A DNA stretch of 64,000 bases from Beijerinckiaceae bacterium (GCA_027531565.1 JAPZSB010000005.1:482906-546905), one strand, 5' to 3'. Counted from the first letter of the stretch, positions 1 through 12,267 are shown. Program-made: numbers and translations. The notes: generated from the sequence alone by a model not told the origin.

Positions 1-1
1 C

Positions 2-622
2 GGCTCCGGCTCGGGCAAGTCGACCCTGCTCAGCCTGATCCTGAAATTCTGGGAACCGCAATCCGGGAGCCTGGCCCTCGATGGCCAGCCGCTCGCGGAG
101 CTTGACGCGGCCAGCCTGCGCAACGCGATGGCCTATGTCGGGCAGGATACGTTCCTGTTCGACGGCTCGATCCGCGACAATATCGCCATCGGCAAGGCCG
201 GCGCGACCGAAGACGAGATCCGCGAGGCCGCCCGCGCTGCGCAGGCCGATTCCTTCATCGAGGGCCTGCCTCTCGGCTATGATACGCCCGTGGGCGAACT
301 GGCCGGCCGCCTTTCCGGTGGCCAGAAACAGCGCATCGCCATTGCCCGCGCCTTCCTGCGGGATGCCCCGATCCTGCTACTGGACGAGCCGACCGCCGCG
401 CTCGACGCCCAGTCCGAAGATGCGCTGCGCCAGACCCTCGCCGATCTCTCGAAAGACCGCACCACCCTCATGGTGGCCCACCGGCTCGCCAGCATCATGC
501 ATGCCGACCGGATCGTCGTGATCGAGCAGGGCCGTGTCATCGAGCAGGGCAGCCACGAGGCGCTGATGGCGCAGCCGGGAACCTATGCCAGCCTGTTCAG
601 GCTCCAGATGGGAGGTCGCTGA
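2..622 (+). CDS. ABC transporter ATP-binding protein, exporter type (5' truncated by window edge)
   Basis: Open frame from the window edge; Walker A GSGSGKST at nt 2-25, signature LSGGQKQRIAIARA, Walker B ILLLDEPTAALD, H-loop VAHRL. Confidence 0.9.
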   Translation, partial: GSGSGKSTLLSLILKFWEPQSGSLALDGQPLAELDAASLRNAMAYVGQDTFLFDGSIRDNIAIGKAGATEDEIREAARAAQADSFIEGLPLGYDTPVGELAGRLSGGQKQRIAIARAFLRDAPILLLDEPTAALDAQSEDALRQTLADLSKDRTTLMVAHRLASIMHADRIVVIEQGRVIEQGSHEALMAQPGTYASLFRLQMGGR

Positions 623-624
623 CC

Positions 625-1350
625 ATGCAACCCAAGCAGATCATCAGGGCGATCCTGAGCCCGTCCTACCTGCGTGATCTCTTCCGTTTCCGCCGGACCT
701 CGCGCGAACAGGGGCGTCCCGTGCCGAAATTCTCGAAGATCCGTCCGATCAACGAGGCCACCGGCACGACCGGGTTCGACACCCACTACGTCTATCACAC
801 GGGCTGGGCCGCCCGTGTGCTTGCCCGGCTGAAGCCGGCGCACCATGTCGATATCGGCTCGTCGCTGTTTTTCGTCTCGAACGTCTCGGCCTTCATCCCG
901 ATGACGCATTACGATTACCGGCCGCCGGCCTTCGCCATTCCCGGCGCCGATGTCGGCGCGGCGGACCTGCTGGCCCTGTCCTTTGCCGATGGCAGCATCC
1001 CGTCCCTGTCCTGCATGCATGTCATCGAGCATGTCGGCCTCGGCCGCTACGGCGATACGCTGGACCCTGCCGGCGATGCCCGGGCCTGCGCCGAGCTGAA
1101 GCGCGTGCTGGCGCCGGGTGGGCATCTGCTGTTCGTGACGCCGGTCGGGCGGCCGGAAATCCATTTCAACGCCCACCGGATCTACAGTTTCGAGGCGGTC
1201 ATGGCCCTGTTCGAAGGGCTCGAACTGGCGGAATTCGCTCTGATCACCGACAAGCGCGACGGCGCGATGCTCGTCATGGATGCCGATCCCGCGCGTGTGG
1301 CCAGGCAGCGCTACGGTTGCGGCTGCTTCCTGTTCCGCAAGCCGGGCTGA
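625..1350 (+). CDS. DUF268-like / SAM-dependent methyltransferase-type protein
   Basis: 241 aa; VDIGSS and SCMHVIEHVGLGRYGD...ELKRVLAPGGHLLFVTPVG resemble a class I methyltransferase/DUF268 fold. Confidence 0.75.
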   Translation: MQPKQIIRAILSPSYLRDLFRFRRTSREQGRPVPKFSKIRPINEATGTTGFDTHYVYHTGWAARVLARLKPAHHVDIGSSLFFVSNVSAFIPMTHYDYRPPAFAIPGADVGAADLLALSFADGSIPSLSCMHVIEHVGLGRYGDTLDPAGDARACAELKRVLAPGGHLLFVTPVGRPEIHFNAHRIYSFEAVMALFEGLELAEFALITDKRDGAMLVMDADPARVARQRYGCGCFLFRKPG

Positions 1351-1362
1351 ACGGCCGGCGCT

Positions 1363-2124
1363 TCAGTCCCGCGTGAAGAGATAGGTCGTCTTGGCCTCGA
1401 AGGCCGGGAAGGGCAGGGCGCTCAGCCATTCCAGCCACGGCGCCGGCGTCACGCTCTTCTTGTGGACCCGATGTATCCGGAAGCCGCGGAACACATCGAA
1501 GACCCGCTTCGTCATCGGGAAGGTCCTGTGCCAGCGCGGGTGCCCGCCGGCGGCAAAACGGGGATGGAACGAAACGAGCGCCGTCAGGTTGTCGCGGGCC
1601 AGCAGCGGCGCCAGGGTCGGCACGATGGCATATTCGGCGCCCTCGACATCGATCTTCACGAAAACCGGCCCTTCCGCCGGAAGCAGGGCGGCAATCTCGG
1701 CCGGCGTGATCGTCGGCACCTCCCAGCTCACCGCCGAGCCGGTGTGGTGCACGCTCGACATGGAGTCGCCCTGCGCGGTCTTCGCCCCCATCCGGACGGT
1801 GCCTGCCTCGGGCCAGACGGCCTTCTCGATTACCGTGATCCGCCCGGCGAGATCGGGATTGAGCGCGATATTCGCCTTGAACTCCTCAGCCGCGACGGGG
1901 TCCGGCTCGAACGAGAAGACCTGTCGCGCCCGTGTGGCAGCAAAAAGCGAGACGGGCCCGATCCAGGCCCCGAAATCCAGCACGGTGGTCTCTGGCGTCA
2001 GGTTCCGGGCAATGGCCTCGAAGGTCGAGGCTTCCCAGATTCCCGCATTGACGCGGCCCCAGAACGCATCCTGGGGACCGGAGGACACCTCGAAGGTGGA
2101 ATCATGCAGGTGGATCGTCGGCAC
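1363..2124 (-). CDS. FkbM family methyltransferase
   Basis: 253 aa; TTVLDFGAWIGPVSLFAA, FSFEPDP, VFVKIDVEGAEYAIV typical of FkbM methyltransferases. Confidence 0.85.
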   Translation of the reverse strand: MPTIHLHDSTFEVSSGPQDAFWGRVNAGIWEASTFEAIARNLTPETTVLDFGAWIGPVSLFAATRARQVFSFEPDPVAAEEFKANIALNPDLAGRITVIEKAVWPEAGTVRMGAKTAQGDSMSSVHHTGSAVSWEVPTITPAEIAALLPAEGPVFVKIDVEGAEYAIVPTLAPLLARDNLTALVSFHPRFAAGGHPRWHRTFPMTKRVFDVFRGFRIHRVHKKSVTPAPWLEWLSALPFPAFEAKTTYLFTRD

Positions 2125-2207
2125 GGCGTCATCCTTCGCAGCCAGTCGGGCTCGGGGCGTTCAAAGCAGAAAATGCCCGGCCCTGCCACAGGAAATCCGG
2201 GATCGGG

Positions 2208-3173
2208 CTAGACCAGGGTGAGGCGCCGTCCGGCGGCTTCAGCCCGTCGTGCCGTTTCATGATCGGCATTGCCAAGGAGAACAACCTCCTGCCCGGGATG
2301 TGCCGCGAGCAAGGCAGCCGCACTCTCGCTCGGACCGCCGACGACCAGCACCGGCGCCTGCGCCACCGCGCGGACGAGATCGCGCAGGGAATCGCGCCGG
2401 GGGTCCAGCACGCGGACGCCTGAAAGGTCGGGGCGGGCGGATGCAAGACGCGCCAGCAGTTCCGGCGCATGGCGCGCCGCATCCTCGCAGATCAGCACTG
2501 GCCCGGTCCCGGCCGGGGGCTCGCGGAGATAGAGCTGGGCGAGCCGCTCCTGCATCCGCGCCAATGCAGCCGGGGCGAGCGGCGGAACCGCCACCTCATC
2601 CAGCTGCATCACCCGGATCATTGAGGCCGGGCGGAACAGCTCGACCGGCCGATGCCGGAACACGCCATCCGAAATCGCATGCTGGAACACGAGTGTCCGG
2701 CCCATATTGAGCGTGACCATCAGCAGCGTGTCCGCCGGAACGCCCAGCACATCAAGCGCGAAGAAGCGCGGCAGCAAGCGCGTGACAAAGGCCCCGAAGG
2801 AACAATCGGCATCGGCGAAAAGCACAATCGCAGGTTCGCGCTCGATAATCCGCCCGCCGAGATAGGCGGTCACATCCGGCAGGCCGCGCGGCGCTTCATA
2901 GGGCAAGGCTGTGGGCAGGATCAGCCGCTTGCCGCGATGGTGCAGCTGGCCGCTGCCGGGGTCGATGTCGATCTCGCCGGCATGCCGCCGCCAGAGCCAT
3001 CCGTCGGCGGCCGCGTCGGCCCGCCCGGTGATGTCCTGGCTGGTGATCCCGGAAGCCTCGGTCCGCGGCCAGAAGGGATGGACCACCCGGCTGAAATGCG
3101 AGCGCCATTCACGCACCGGCTGGCTCGAATAGAGCCGCAGGGCCGCTTGAAACAGCGCTTGACTACCGGACAT
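2208..3173 (-). CDS. Hypothetical protein, possibly GT61/DUF563-like glycosyltransferase
   Basis: 321 aa ORF in a polysaccharide neighbourhood; C-terminal VLVVGGPSESAAALLAAHPGQEVVLLG loosely resembles GT-B/GT61 proteins; family not certain. Confidence 0.55.
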   Translation of the reverse strand: MSGSQALFQAALRLYSSQPVREWRSHFSRVVHPFWPRTEASGITSQDITGRADAAADGWLWRRHAGEIDIDPGSGQLHHRGKRLILPTALPYEAPRGLPDVTAYLGGRIIEREPAIVLFADADCSFGAFVTRLLPRFFALDVLGVPADTLLMVTLNMGRTLVFQHAISDGVFRHRPVELFRPASMIRVMQLDEVAVPPLAPAALARMQERLAQLYLREPPAGTGPVLICEDAARHAPELLARLASARPDLSGVRVLDPRRDSLRDLVRAVAQAPVLVVGGPSESAAALLAAHPGQEVVLLGNADHETARRAEAAGRRLTLV

Positions 3174-3287
3174 GGGCCTCTCATGACGAATTCAGCCGCT
3201 GTTTAGGCCATGCCAAGCAAGTTGAAAACATCAGAATTTATGCACCCTGCATATATTGGCTGAAAAGTCGGAAACCGGGAAACCTCG

Positions 3288-4025
3288 ATGGCGCTTGAAG
3301 CCATAACCCTGAATGTGTTCTCCAACGTGGCCTCGGCGGATGCACGGGATTGCCTCGTCGCGGAAGCCGTCCGCTCCTATTTCACCTGCTTCGACGGCGG
3401 GCGCGGTGCGCAGGAGACCACCATTCGTGTTTTCCTCGATCCGAAGCCGTTCCGCGCGAACCATGCCGCCTGGATCGACGCGATCCGGCAGGGCACGCCC
3501 GGCCTCGAGATCGAGATCATCGAGACGCGCGGGCTGATCGACAGCTTCGTGAAATCGGTCGAGATGACCACCACGCCCTACGCGGTCCAACTGGAACACG
3601 ACTTCGTCTTCCTGCGCGACCGGATCCCGCACGGCCTTCCGGAAATGGTCGAGGAGATGCGCGCGCATCGCTTCAACTACATCCGCTTCAACAAGCGCCG
3701 GAACATCCGGCAGGGCTATGACCTGTTCCTCGAACCGGTCGAGGGCACGAAGGTGCCGCTCTGCCGCATCAACGGCCGGTCGAACAACCCGCAGATCATC
3801 GATATCGGCTATTACCTCTCCGAGGTCGTGCCGTTGCTGAAGCGGCCGGACGGGGACCGGATCGGGCTTGAAGGCGGGCTTTGCCGCTACATGGGTGGCG
3901 GCCAGCTCTACGGCCCGCTTGGCTGGCCGAAGACGGTCCAGCACCTCGACGGGCGCGATGTCCGCTTCCGCGACCGCGTCGCCCGCAAGCTCTATTTCTG
4001 GCGCAACCGGAAGAAGAGCGCCTGA
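3288..4025 (+). CDS. Hypothetical protein, putative GT-A-like glycosyltransferase
   Basis: 245 aa; YAVQLEHDFVFLRDRIP resembles a DxD-like acidic motif after a beta-strand; gene context. Confidence 0.6.
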   Translation: MALEAITLNVFSNVASADARDCLVAEAVRSYFTCFDGGRGAQETTIRVFLDPKPFRANHAAWIDAIRQGTPGLEIEIIETRGLIDSFVKSVEMTTTPYAVQLEHDFVFLRDRIPHGLPEMVEEMRAHRFNYIRFNKRRNIRQGYDLFLEPVEGTKVPLCRINGRSNNPQIIDIGYYLSEVVPLLKRPDGDRIGLEGGLCRYMGGGQLYGPLGWPKTVQHLDGRDVRFRDRVARKLYFWRNRKKSA

Positions 4026-4041
4026 CGCAGCAGCGCGGCGC

Positions 4042-4917
4042 TCAGAGCATCACCCATCCTTCCGGGTAGAGATCGCCGATATAGGTCTTGCGCAGCGCAT
4101 CCGGTGCGAGCCAGGCGCGCGGCGCGATCACCAGCTTGTCCGGCCGCGGATCAAACCACGCGCTCCACCAGCTGAAGGTGCTGTTGGCCATGATATGCGC
4201 CCGCGCCCGGCTCATCAGGTAGAGATCCTCCGGCGCGGAATGGCCGGTCACGGCACGATAGGGCGTGCCGGGCGGGATCAGCGCCGGAATGGCCTCCGGC
4301 GTGTCGGTGAAGACGTAGATCTCGTCGATTGGCCGTGCTGCCCGCGCCAGGGCGATCGCATTGCGGTAATAGGCCATGCCGAGCGTGCCATGGACGGCAT
4401 TGAAATGCTGCGCAGCCTTGAAATCCCCGACCCGGAGATGCACGGCGAGACTCTCCGGCGCCATCGAGGCTGCGAAAGCGCGGGCCGCATCGCCGAGCTG
4501 CGGTTCAAGCGAGAAGGCGCGGCGGACATCGTCGGCGACCGGTGCGAAGTATTTCTCCGAATGGAAATAGCCGGAGAGATAGCAGGGGGCGGAAAGCGTC
4601 TCGAAACGCGGATCATAGGCATAATCGCGCTCGCGGAAGGCGCTGCCCTGCCAGCCGACCGGCGCCTTGGCCCGGCCGAAACTCAGCGCACGCCCGACGC
4701 GGTTGATCAGGCGCCCCGCACCCTCGCGCGGGCCTCCGACAACGCGGGCGCCATGGCCGAGCCCGTCCAGCGCATAGGCACGGCTGCCGGCGGCCCGGAA
4801 ACGGGAAATGTCGAATTCCAGCGCGGCGCCTGTCCGCTGCGCAAGCGCGAAGCCGGCCGCAGCCTGAAACAGCTGGTTGCCGAGCCCCCCGAGAAGTTCA
4901 ACGCGGATGACGGCCAT
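4042..4917 (-). CDS. Alpha-1,2-fucosyltransferase family (GT11) protein
   Basis: N-term VELLGGLGNQLFQAAAGFALA; LAVHLRVGDF; ANSTFSWWSAWF: GT11 motifs. Confidence 0.9.
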   Translation of the reverse strand: MAVIRVELLGGLGNQLFQAAAGFALAQRTGAALEFDISRFRAAGSRAYALDGLGHGARVVGGPREGAGRLINRVGRALSFGRAKAPVGWQGSAFRERDYAYDPRFETLSAPCYLSGYFHSEKYFAPVADDVRRAFSLEPQLGDAARAFAASMAPESLAVHLRVGDFKAAQHFNAVHGTLGMAYYRNAIALARAARPIDEIYVFTDTPEAIPALIPPGTPYRAVTGHSAPEDLYLMSRARAHIMANSTFSWWSAWFDPRPDKLVIAPRAWLAPDALRKTYIGDLYPEGWVML

Positions 4918-4921
4918 CGGC

Positions 4922-5650
4922 TTACCCCTGCCGGAGGAAGGGCAGGAAGCGCTTCCAGCGGTTGCGGCGCCGTTCTCGCTTGATCACCCGGATATGATAG
5001 AGCCGGGGATGGACGGCATCGATCATCGCATCCGCCGCCTCGGCCGGGAACAGTCCGGCATGGCTTTCGGCGACATACAGGATCATGTTCTGCTGATACC
5101 AGAACTCGACCCGGTCATCGGCCCAGACCGCCGAGCGCAGGGCTGTGCGCGGCGCATAGCCTTCACGGGCGAAGCGCTCCGCCCAGTAGGATTGCCACTG
5201 CTCGTTGCGATGCCCTTCACCGCCCTGGTTGGGAATGGCCGCCGAGAACAGAACGACCGGGGCCGACCGGCAGAGATAGCGGACGAGCCGGTCGCCGGCC
5301 TCGGGCGAGAGATGCTCAGCCACTTCGAGGGAGATCGCCAGATCGACCGGGCGGATCTCCGGCCAGTCGGCCGCCTCGAAATCGATCCGCTCGAAGGCTT
5401 CGGCCGGAATACGGAGCTGTTCGGAGCTGACCCACGGCCCGTCGAGTCCGCGCAATCCGGAAATCCCCAGATCCAAAGCCTCCCGAAGCCACGTGCCGAC
5501 GCCGCAACCGACATCGAGCATCGAGGCCGGACGATACTGTTCGAGCAGGCGGCCGAGGACGATGCCAGCCGATCGCTGCGAATCCTCGGCAAAGCCCTCG
5601 AAAAAAGCCTTGTCATAGTGCTGGGCGCGTTCTTCGCTGCTGGTCGTCAT
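4922..5650 (-). CDS. Class I SAM-dependent methyltransferase
   Basis: 242 aa; ASMLDVGCGVGTWLREA, DLAISLEVAEHL. Confidence 0.8.
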   Translation of the reverse strand: MTTSSEERAQHYDKAFFEGFAEDSQRSAGIVLGRLLEQYRPASMLDVGCGVGTWLREALDLGISGLRGLDGPWVSSEQLRIPAEAFERIDFEAADWPEIRPVDLAISLEVAEHLSPEAGDRLVRYLCRSAPVVLFSAAIPNQGGEGHRNEQWQSYWAERFAREGYAPRTALRSAVWADDRVEFWYQQNMILYVAESHAGLFPAEAADAMIDAVHPRLYHIRVIKRERRRNRWKRFLPFLRQG

Positions 5651-5799
5651 CGGCTCTTCCTGCCCGGAACGACGCGGCGGGAAGGCCCGCCGGGCTCCGT
5701 CGCGGCTTTACTTTACGCCGGACTAGGTACAAGGACGCGGGGACAAGTCAACTCGCCGGCCCGGGCCTTCCGCGGGCCGAACAGGCGTGGAGAAACGGA

Positions 5800-7755
5800 A
5801 TGTGCGGCATTTCCGGACTGTTCCGGCAAGGTGGCCTGACGCCCCCGGACGTGCCGGCCCTCGAGCGCATGAACGAGGCGATCCGCCATCGTGGCCCCGA
5901 TGACGAGGGCATCTGGTCGAGCGAGCCGCGCGGCATCGCCCTCGGCCAGCGCCGGCTTGCCATCCAGGATCTTTCGCCCGCCGGGGCCCAGCCCATGCTC
6001 TCGGCTTCCGGACGCTACGCGATCACGCTCAATGGCGAGATCTACAATTTCCACGACCTCCGGGCCGAACTCGATGGCGCCGGCAAGGCCCCGGCCTGGC
6101 GCGGCCATTCCGACACCGAGGTGCTCCTCGCCGCCATCGAGGCCTTCGGGCTGGATGGCGCGCTGCCGCGCCTGCGCGGCATGTTCGCCTTCGCCCTCTA
6201 TGACCACGAGGCCGGCACGCTGGCCCTCGCGCGTGACCCGATGGGCGAGAAGCCGCTCTTCTGGAGCGAGATCGACGGGGCACTGACCTTTGCTTCCGAA
6301 CTCAAGGCGCTGAAGGCCCATCCGGCCTGGCGCGGCGATCTCGACCGGACCGCGCTGACCCAGTTTCTCCGCCATGGCTATATCGTCGCCCCTGCCACGC
6401 TGTACCGGTCCGCGCACAAGATCCGGCCCGGAAGCTACCGGCTGTTCGGCCCGGGCGAGGGCGGGGCGGGCCGCGAAGTGGTCTACTGGGACAGCCTCGC
6501 GGTCGCGGCGGAATGCAAGGCCAACCGCTTCCAGGGCTCGTTCGACGCGGCGACCGACGAACTGGATCGCCTGCTCCATGCCTCGATCCGGCGGCAGGTG
6601 ATTGCCGATGTCCCGGTCGGCGCCTTTCTCTCTGGCGGGATCGATTCCTCCACCATCGCCGCGATCATGCAGGCGCAACGCTCACAACCGATCGAAACCT
6701 TCTCGCTGGGCTTCAAGGAGGCGGAATTCGATGAATCCCGCTTCGCGCGCGACATTGCCCGGCATCTCGGCACGTCCCATCACGAGATCCAGCTCTCGGG
6801 CCAGGATGCCTGCGATCTCGTCACCCGGATGCCGGCCACCTATGACGAGCCCTTCGCCGATCCGAGCCAGCTGCCGACCTGGCTGGTGACACGTTTCGCC
6901 CGCACCAAGGTGACGGTGGCGCTGTCGGGTGATGCCGGCGACGAGTTATTTGCCGGCTATGGTCGCTATCACTCGCTGCGGCGCAAATGGGACAGCGGGC
7001 TGAAAGGGCAGGGCCATCGCCTCGCGGCCGGCCTCTATTACCGCATGATCCGGCTCGGGCTGGTCCGGCCGGCCCTGATGCTCGGACGGACACATCTCGG
7101 CAAGCGTTCCCTCCATGCCCTTGACCTGCGCCTGGCCGATCTCGAGGCGCCGATGCGGGCCGCGAATGCCGTCGAGGCCTATGAGCGGACATTTACCGTG
7201 CTCGACCCTGCGCACCGCCTTGTGCGCGGCGCCATGCCGGCCTTCGAGCCGCTGGTCGGCATGCTGGCTGGACGGGCCGACTGGTCGGCCATGGATCAGG
7301 CGACCGTGCTCGACGCCATGCGCTACCTGCCGGACGATATCCTCGTGAAGGTCGACCGGGCCGCGATGGCCCATAGCCTCGAGACGCGGATCCCGCTGCT
7401 CGACCCGGACATCATCCGCTTCGCCTGGTCACTGCCGGATGACCTGAAAATGCGCGGCCGGGAGCGCAAGGCGCTGCTGCGGGCCGTGCTCGGCCGCTAT
7501 GTGCCGCGGACTCTCTGGGACCGGCCGAAACAGGGTTTCGGCATTCCCGCAGCGGACTGGCTCCGTGGGCCGTTCCGGACGCTGGCTTCGGATCTCTTCT
7601 CGAAGGAGCGGCTGAACCGGCAGGGTCTGCTCGACACGCCGCTGGTTCAGGCAGTCTGGGACGATTTCCTCGCCGGCGGACAGCGCCGGGTCAACCTCAT
7701 CTGGACGCTGTTCGTCGCGCAGCTCTATCTCGATGCCGAAGAACGGAACACCTGA
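5800..7755 (+). CDS. asnB: Asparagine synthase (glutamine-hydrolyzing)
   Basis: 651 aa; N-terminal MCGISGLF (Ntn glutaminase Cys2), RGPDDEG, FLSGGIDSS PP-loop, VALSGDAGDELFAGY. Confidence 0.93.
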   Translation: MCGISGLFRQGGLTPPDVPALERMNEAIRHRGPDDEGIWSSEPRGIALGQRRLAIQDLSPAGAQPMLSASGRYAITLNGEIYNFHDLRAELDGAGKAPAWRGHSDTEVLLAAIEAFGLDGALPRLRGMFAFALYDHEAGTLALARDPMGEKPLFWSEIDGALTFASELKALKAHPAWRGDLDRTALTQFLRHGYIVAPATLYRSAHKIRPGSYRLFGPGEGGAGREVVYWDSLAVAAECKANRFQGSFDAATDELDRLLHASIRRQVIADVPVGAFLSGGIDSSTIAAIMQAQRSQPIETFSLGFKEAEFDESRFARDIARHLGTSHHEIQLSGQDACDLVTRMPATYDEPFADPSQLPTWLVTRFARTKVTVALSGDAGDELFAGYGRYHSLRRKWDSGLKGQGHRLAAGLYYRMIRLGLVRPALMLGRTHLGKRSLHALDLRLADLEAPMRAANAVEAYERTFTVLDPAHRLVRGAMPAFEPLVGMLAGRADWSAMDQATVLDAMRYLPDDILVKVDRAAMAHSLETRIPLLDPDIIRFAWSLPDDLKMRGRERKALLRAVLGRYVPRTLWDRPKQGFGIPAADWLRGPFRTLASDLFSKERLNRQGLLDTPLVQAVWDDFLAGGQRRVNLIWTLFVAQLYLDAEERNT

Positions 7756-7780
7756 ACGGAAAGCCTGATCCTTTGCGCCC

Positions 7781-8722
7781 TCAGCCGCCATCGACCTTGC
7801 GATAGGGTTCCGGGCGGATGCCGAGGAGATAGGCGTAGGAGCCAAGGCCGGAAGCCACCTGCTTGGCCGCCTTGAAGGCGAACATCCGGCCTTTGAGCGG
7901 GGCAACCAGCGACAGGCAAAGACCGACCGGCAATTGCACGATGCCGCCGAGCACGCGGCCGGTACCCTTGGCGAGGCTCCGCCACGACGAGGCCGCCTTG
8001 CCGCGCTGCTTCTCATGCAGGACGGAAATGTTGATCGCGACCCGGAACGTGCGGTTGAGCTGCCAGCGCAGATTCATCCGGCTGGCCGGGATCGTCTCCT
8101 CGACCACCGCTTCGCCCACCCAGATGATGCGCGCGCCGGCCTTGTGGACACGGCTGAAGAAATCGGTATCGCTGCCGCCGGTGAAACGCAGGGCCGTATC
8201 GAACCGCAGGTTGAGCCCATCCGCAGCGAAAACCCGGCGATGGACCATCGTGTTATGGCCCTCGGCCTTGGTCAGCACCGTACCGGTCGGCCGCTTGTTG
8301 ACCTCGGGCAGCGCCATCCATTCCGGCGTGCCCTCGGGGAAGACCGAGACGACGCGGGCGTAATAGACATCCGCCGGGTCGCGCCTGGCCGCCGCGACCA
8401 GCGTGGCCAGCCAGCCGGGCGTGGCGACTTCGTCATCGTCGATGTAGAGCGCCCAGTCATAACCCTGCTCGACGGCGAACGTGCCGCACCGGTTGCGGGC
8501 GAAAGGCAGGCCAAGTTCCGGTTCGAGCACGGCATGGATCGTCCGGCCGGTCTCCGCGGCCACCTTGTCGACAATCGGCGTGCAATGGAGCGCGGCATCG
8601 TTCTCGATCACCGCGATGTCGCAGGTCACGCCCTCCGGCACGTCCTGCGCCGTCACGGAGCGCAGGCAGGCTTCAAGCATTTTCGGCCGCGCGCGCGTGC
8701 AGATGGTGACGAGGATGCGCAT
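7781..8722 (-). CDS. Glycosyltransferase family 2 protein
   Basis: 313 aa; MRILVTICTRARPKMLEACLRSV; WALYIDDDEVATPGWL. Confidence 0.88.
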   Translation of the reverse strand: MRILVTICTRARPKMLEACLRSVTAQDVPEGVTCDIAVIENDAALHCTPIVDKVAAETGRTIHAVLEPELGLPFARNRCGTFAVEQGYDWALYIDDDEVATPGWLATLVAAARRDPADVYYARVVSVFPEGTPEWMALPEVNKRPTGTVLTKAEGHNTMVHRRVFAADGLNLRFDTALRFTGGSDTDFFSRVHKAGARIIWVGEAVVEETIPASRMNLRWQLNRTFRVAINISVLHEKQRGKAASSWRSLAKGTGRVLGGIVQLPVGLCLSLVAPLKGRMFAFKAAKQVASGLGSYAYLLGIRPEPYRKVDGG

Positions 8723-8782
8723 CGATGTTTCCTTGCAGGCTGCCCGCCGGTTTAGTCGAGCCCCGGGATGGACTCAACTGGC

Positions 8783-9505
8783 TTACTCGTGCCGCAGGAT
8801 CACCCGGTCGATGAAGTCGGCGATGCCCTGGGCCTGATAGTTCCGGTCGATCGTTTCGGGATCATATTCGTCACGGACCCAATCGAGGAACGGCTTGATC
8901 TCGTCCGGATGGGCCTTGAGATAGGTCTCGAACACCGTATCGAGCACGCCCGTGCGCGAGGCCCGGATATGCAGGTGACGGAGGCTGAGCTGGCCCTTGG
9001 CCTCGCGCACGGAGCGCCCCTCGACCACGACGAGGTAGAGCGCCGAGAGGAATCCGGCCCGGTCCGCCCCGGACTTGCAATGGATCAGCAGCGGATATTC
9101 CGCCTGCCGGAGCGCGGCGCCCGCCTCGAGAATGGCATCCCGGAAGGGCGCCGAACGGGAGAAGAGCGGCAGCGTGAGATAGGTCAGGCCGAGCCGCGCG
9201 GCGGCCTCGGCGACAAGCGCATTGCCGCCATGACGGGGGTCGTGCCGGGCCGTCACGATCGTGCGGATGCCGGCCCGCGCCGCACGGGCAATATCGCCCG
9301 GATAGGGCTGGTTCATCCGGAGAACACGCGGCGTCACCCAGGCCCGGTTCTTCCAGAACAGCCGGAGGATGCCGAAATCGACGAAGAGGAAGTCGAACCA
9401 CGCCGCCCGCCGCGCCGCATCATCCGCGGGCGGATGCCGGAAGGCCTCGCGGTCCGGAAAGATCCGCCGCGCAAGCCAGGTCCGGAAGGGCTTGAAGGCC
9501 GCCAA
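8783..9505 (-). CDS. Tyrosine/dual-specificity phosphatase family protein
   Basis: 240 aa; active-site HCKSGADRAG (HCX5R). Confidence 0.8.
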   Translation of the reverse strand: MAAFKPFRTWLARRIFPDREAFRHPPADDAARRAAWFDFLFVDFGILRLFWKNRAWVTPRVLRMNQPYPGDIARAARAGIRTIVTARHDPRHGGNALVAEAAARLGLTYLTLPLFSRSAPFRDAILEAGAALRQAEYPLLIHCKSGADRAGFLSALYLVVVEGRSVREAKGQLSLRHLHIRASRTGVLDTVFETYLKAHPDEIKPFLDWVRDEYDPETIDRNYQAQGIADFIDRVILRHE

Positions 9506-9508
9506 GGG

Positions 9509-9721
9509 TCAGGCCTTCTTGAGGAACTCGGTCCGAAGGACGAGGCCCTTGATCTTCTCGACCCGGCATTCGATCAGATCCGGATCATCCGTCAGGTGGA
9601 TGCCCTTGATCAGCGTACCGCGCTTCAGGGTGGAGGACGTGCCCTTGACCTTGAGGTCCTTGATGACCTGCACGGAGTCGCCTTCCTTGAGCAGGGTGCC
9701 ATTGCAGTCGCGCACATCCAT
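9509..9721 (-). CDS. PhnA/YjdM-like domain protein
   Basis: 70 aa MDVRDCNGTLLKEGDSVQVIKDLKVKGTSSTLKRGTLIKGIHL...; matches the C-terminal PhnA domain. The longer 901 aa ORF in the track is antisense read-through. Confidence 0.82.
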   Translation of the reverse strand: MDVRDCNGTLLKEGDSVQVIKDLKVKGTSSTLKRGTLIKGIHLTDDPDLIECRVEKIKGLVLRTEFLKKA

Positions 9722-9904
9722 GAGCCGATTCCTTTTCTGCCAGCGGCCAGCCTGCGCGATTAGGCCGAAACGCGCCGGAAGGGAAGCGGCCCGCCGCCAT
9801 GCCGCGGGGGAAGGGCGCTCCTGCCGCTGGCGCATCGCTTCCCCCTCGCGCCGGATGCACCTTTCGTATAACCAGACAGGCAAAGACGGTCGGGGGGAGG
9901 AATC

Positions 9905-12190
<2,286 letters not shown>

Positions 12191-12214
12191 AGCCGGCTGG
12201 AGCCGGAAAGGCAA

Positions 12215-12240
12215 AAGCCGGGCGAGAGCCCGGCTTTTTT
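12215..12240 (+). terminator. Rho-independent terminator after maeB
   Basis: AAGCCGGGC GAGA GCCCGGCTT followed by a T run. Confidence 0.85.
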
Positions 12241-12267
12241 CGTGGAAGCGGCGAGGAGAAGCGACGA

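Noticed and set aside
2208-4025. Novel defence system among unclassified ORFs
   Set aside because: No nuclease, ATPase, TIR, toxin or helicase motifs; context is glycan biosynthesis.
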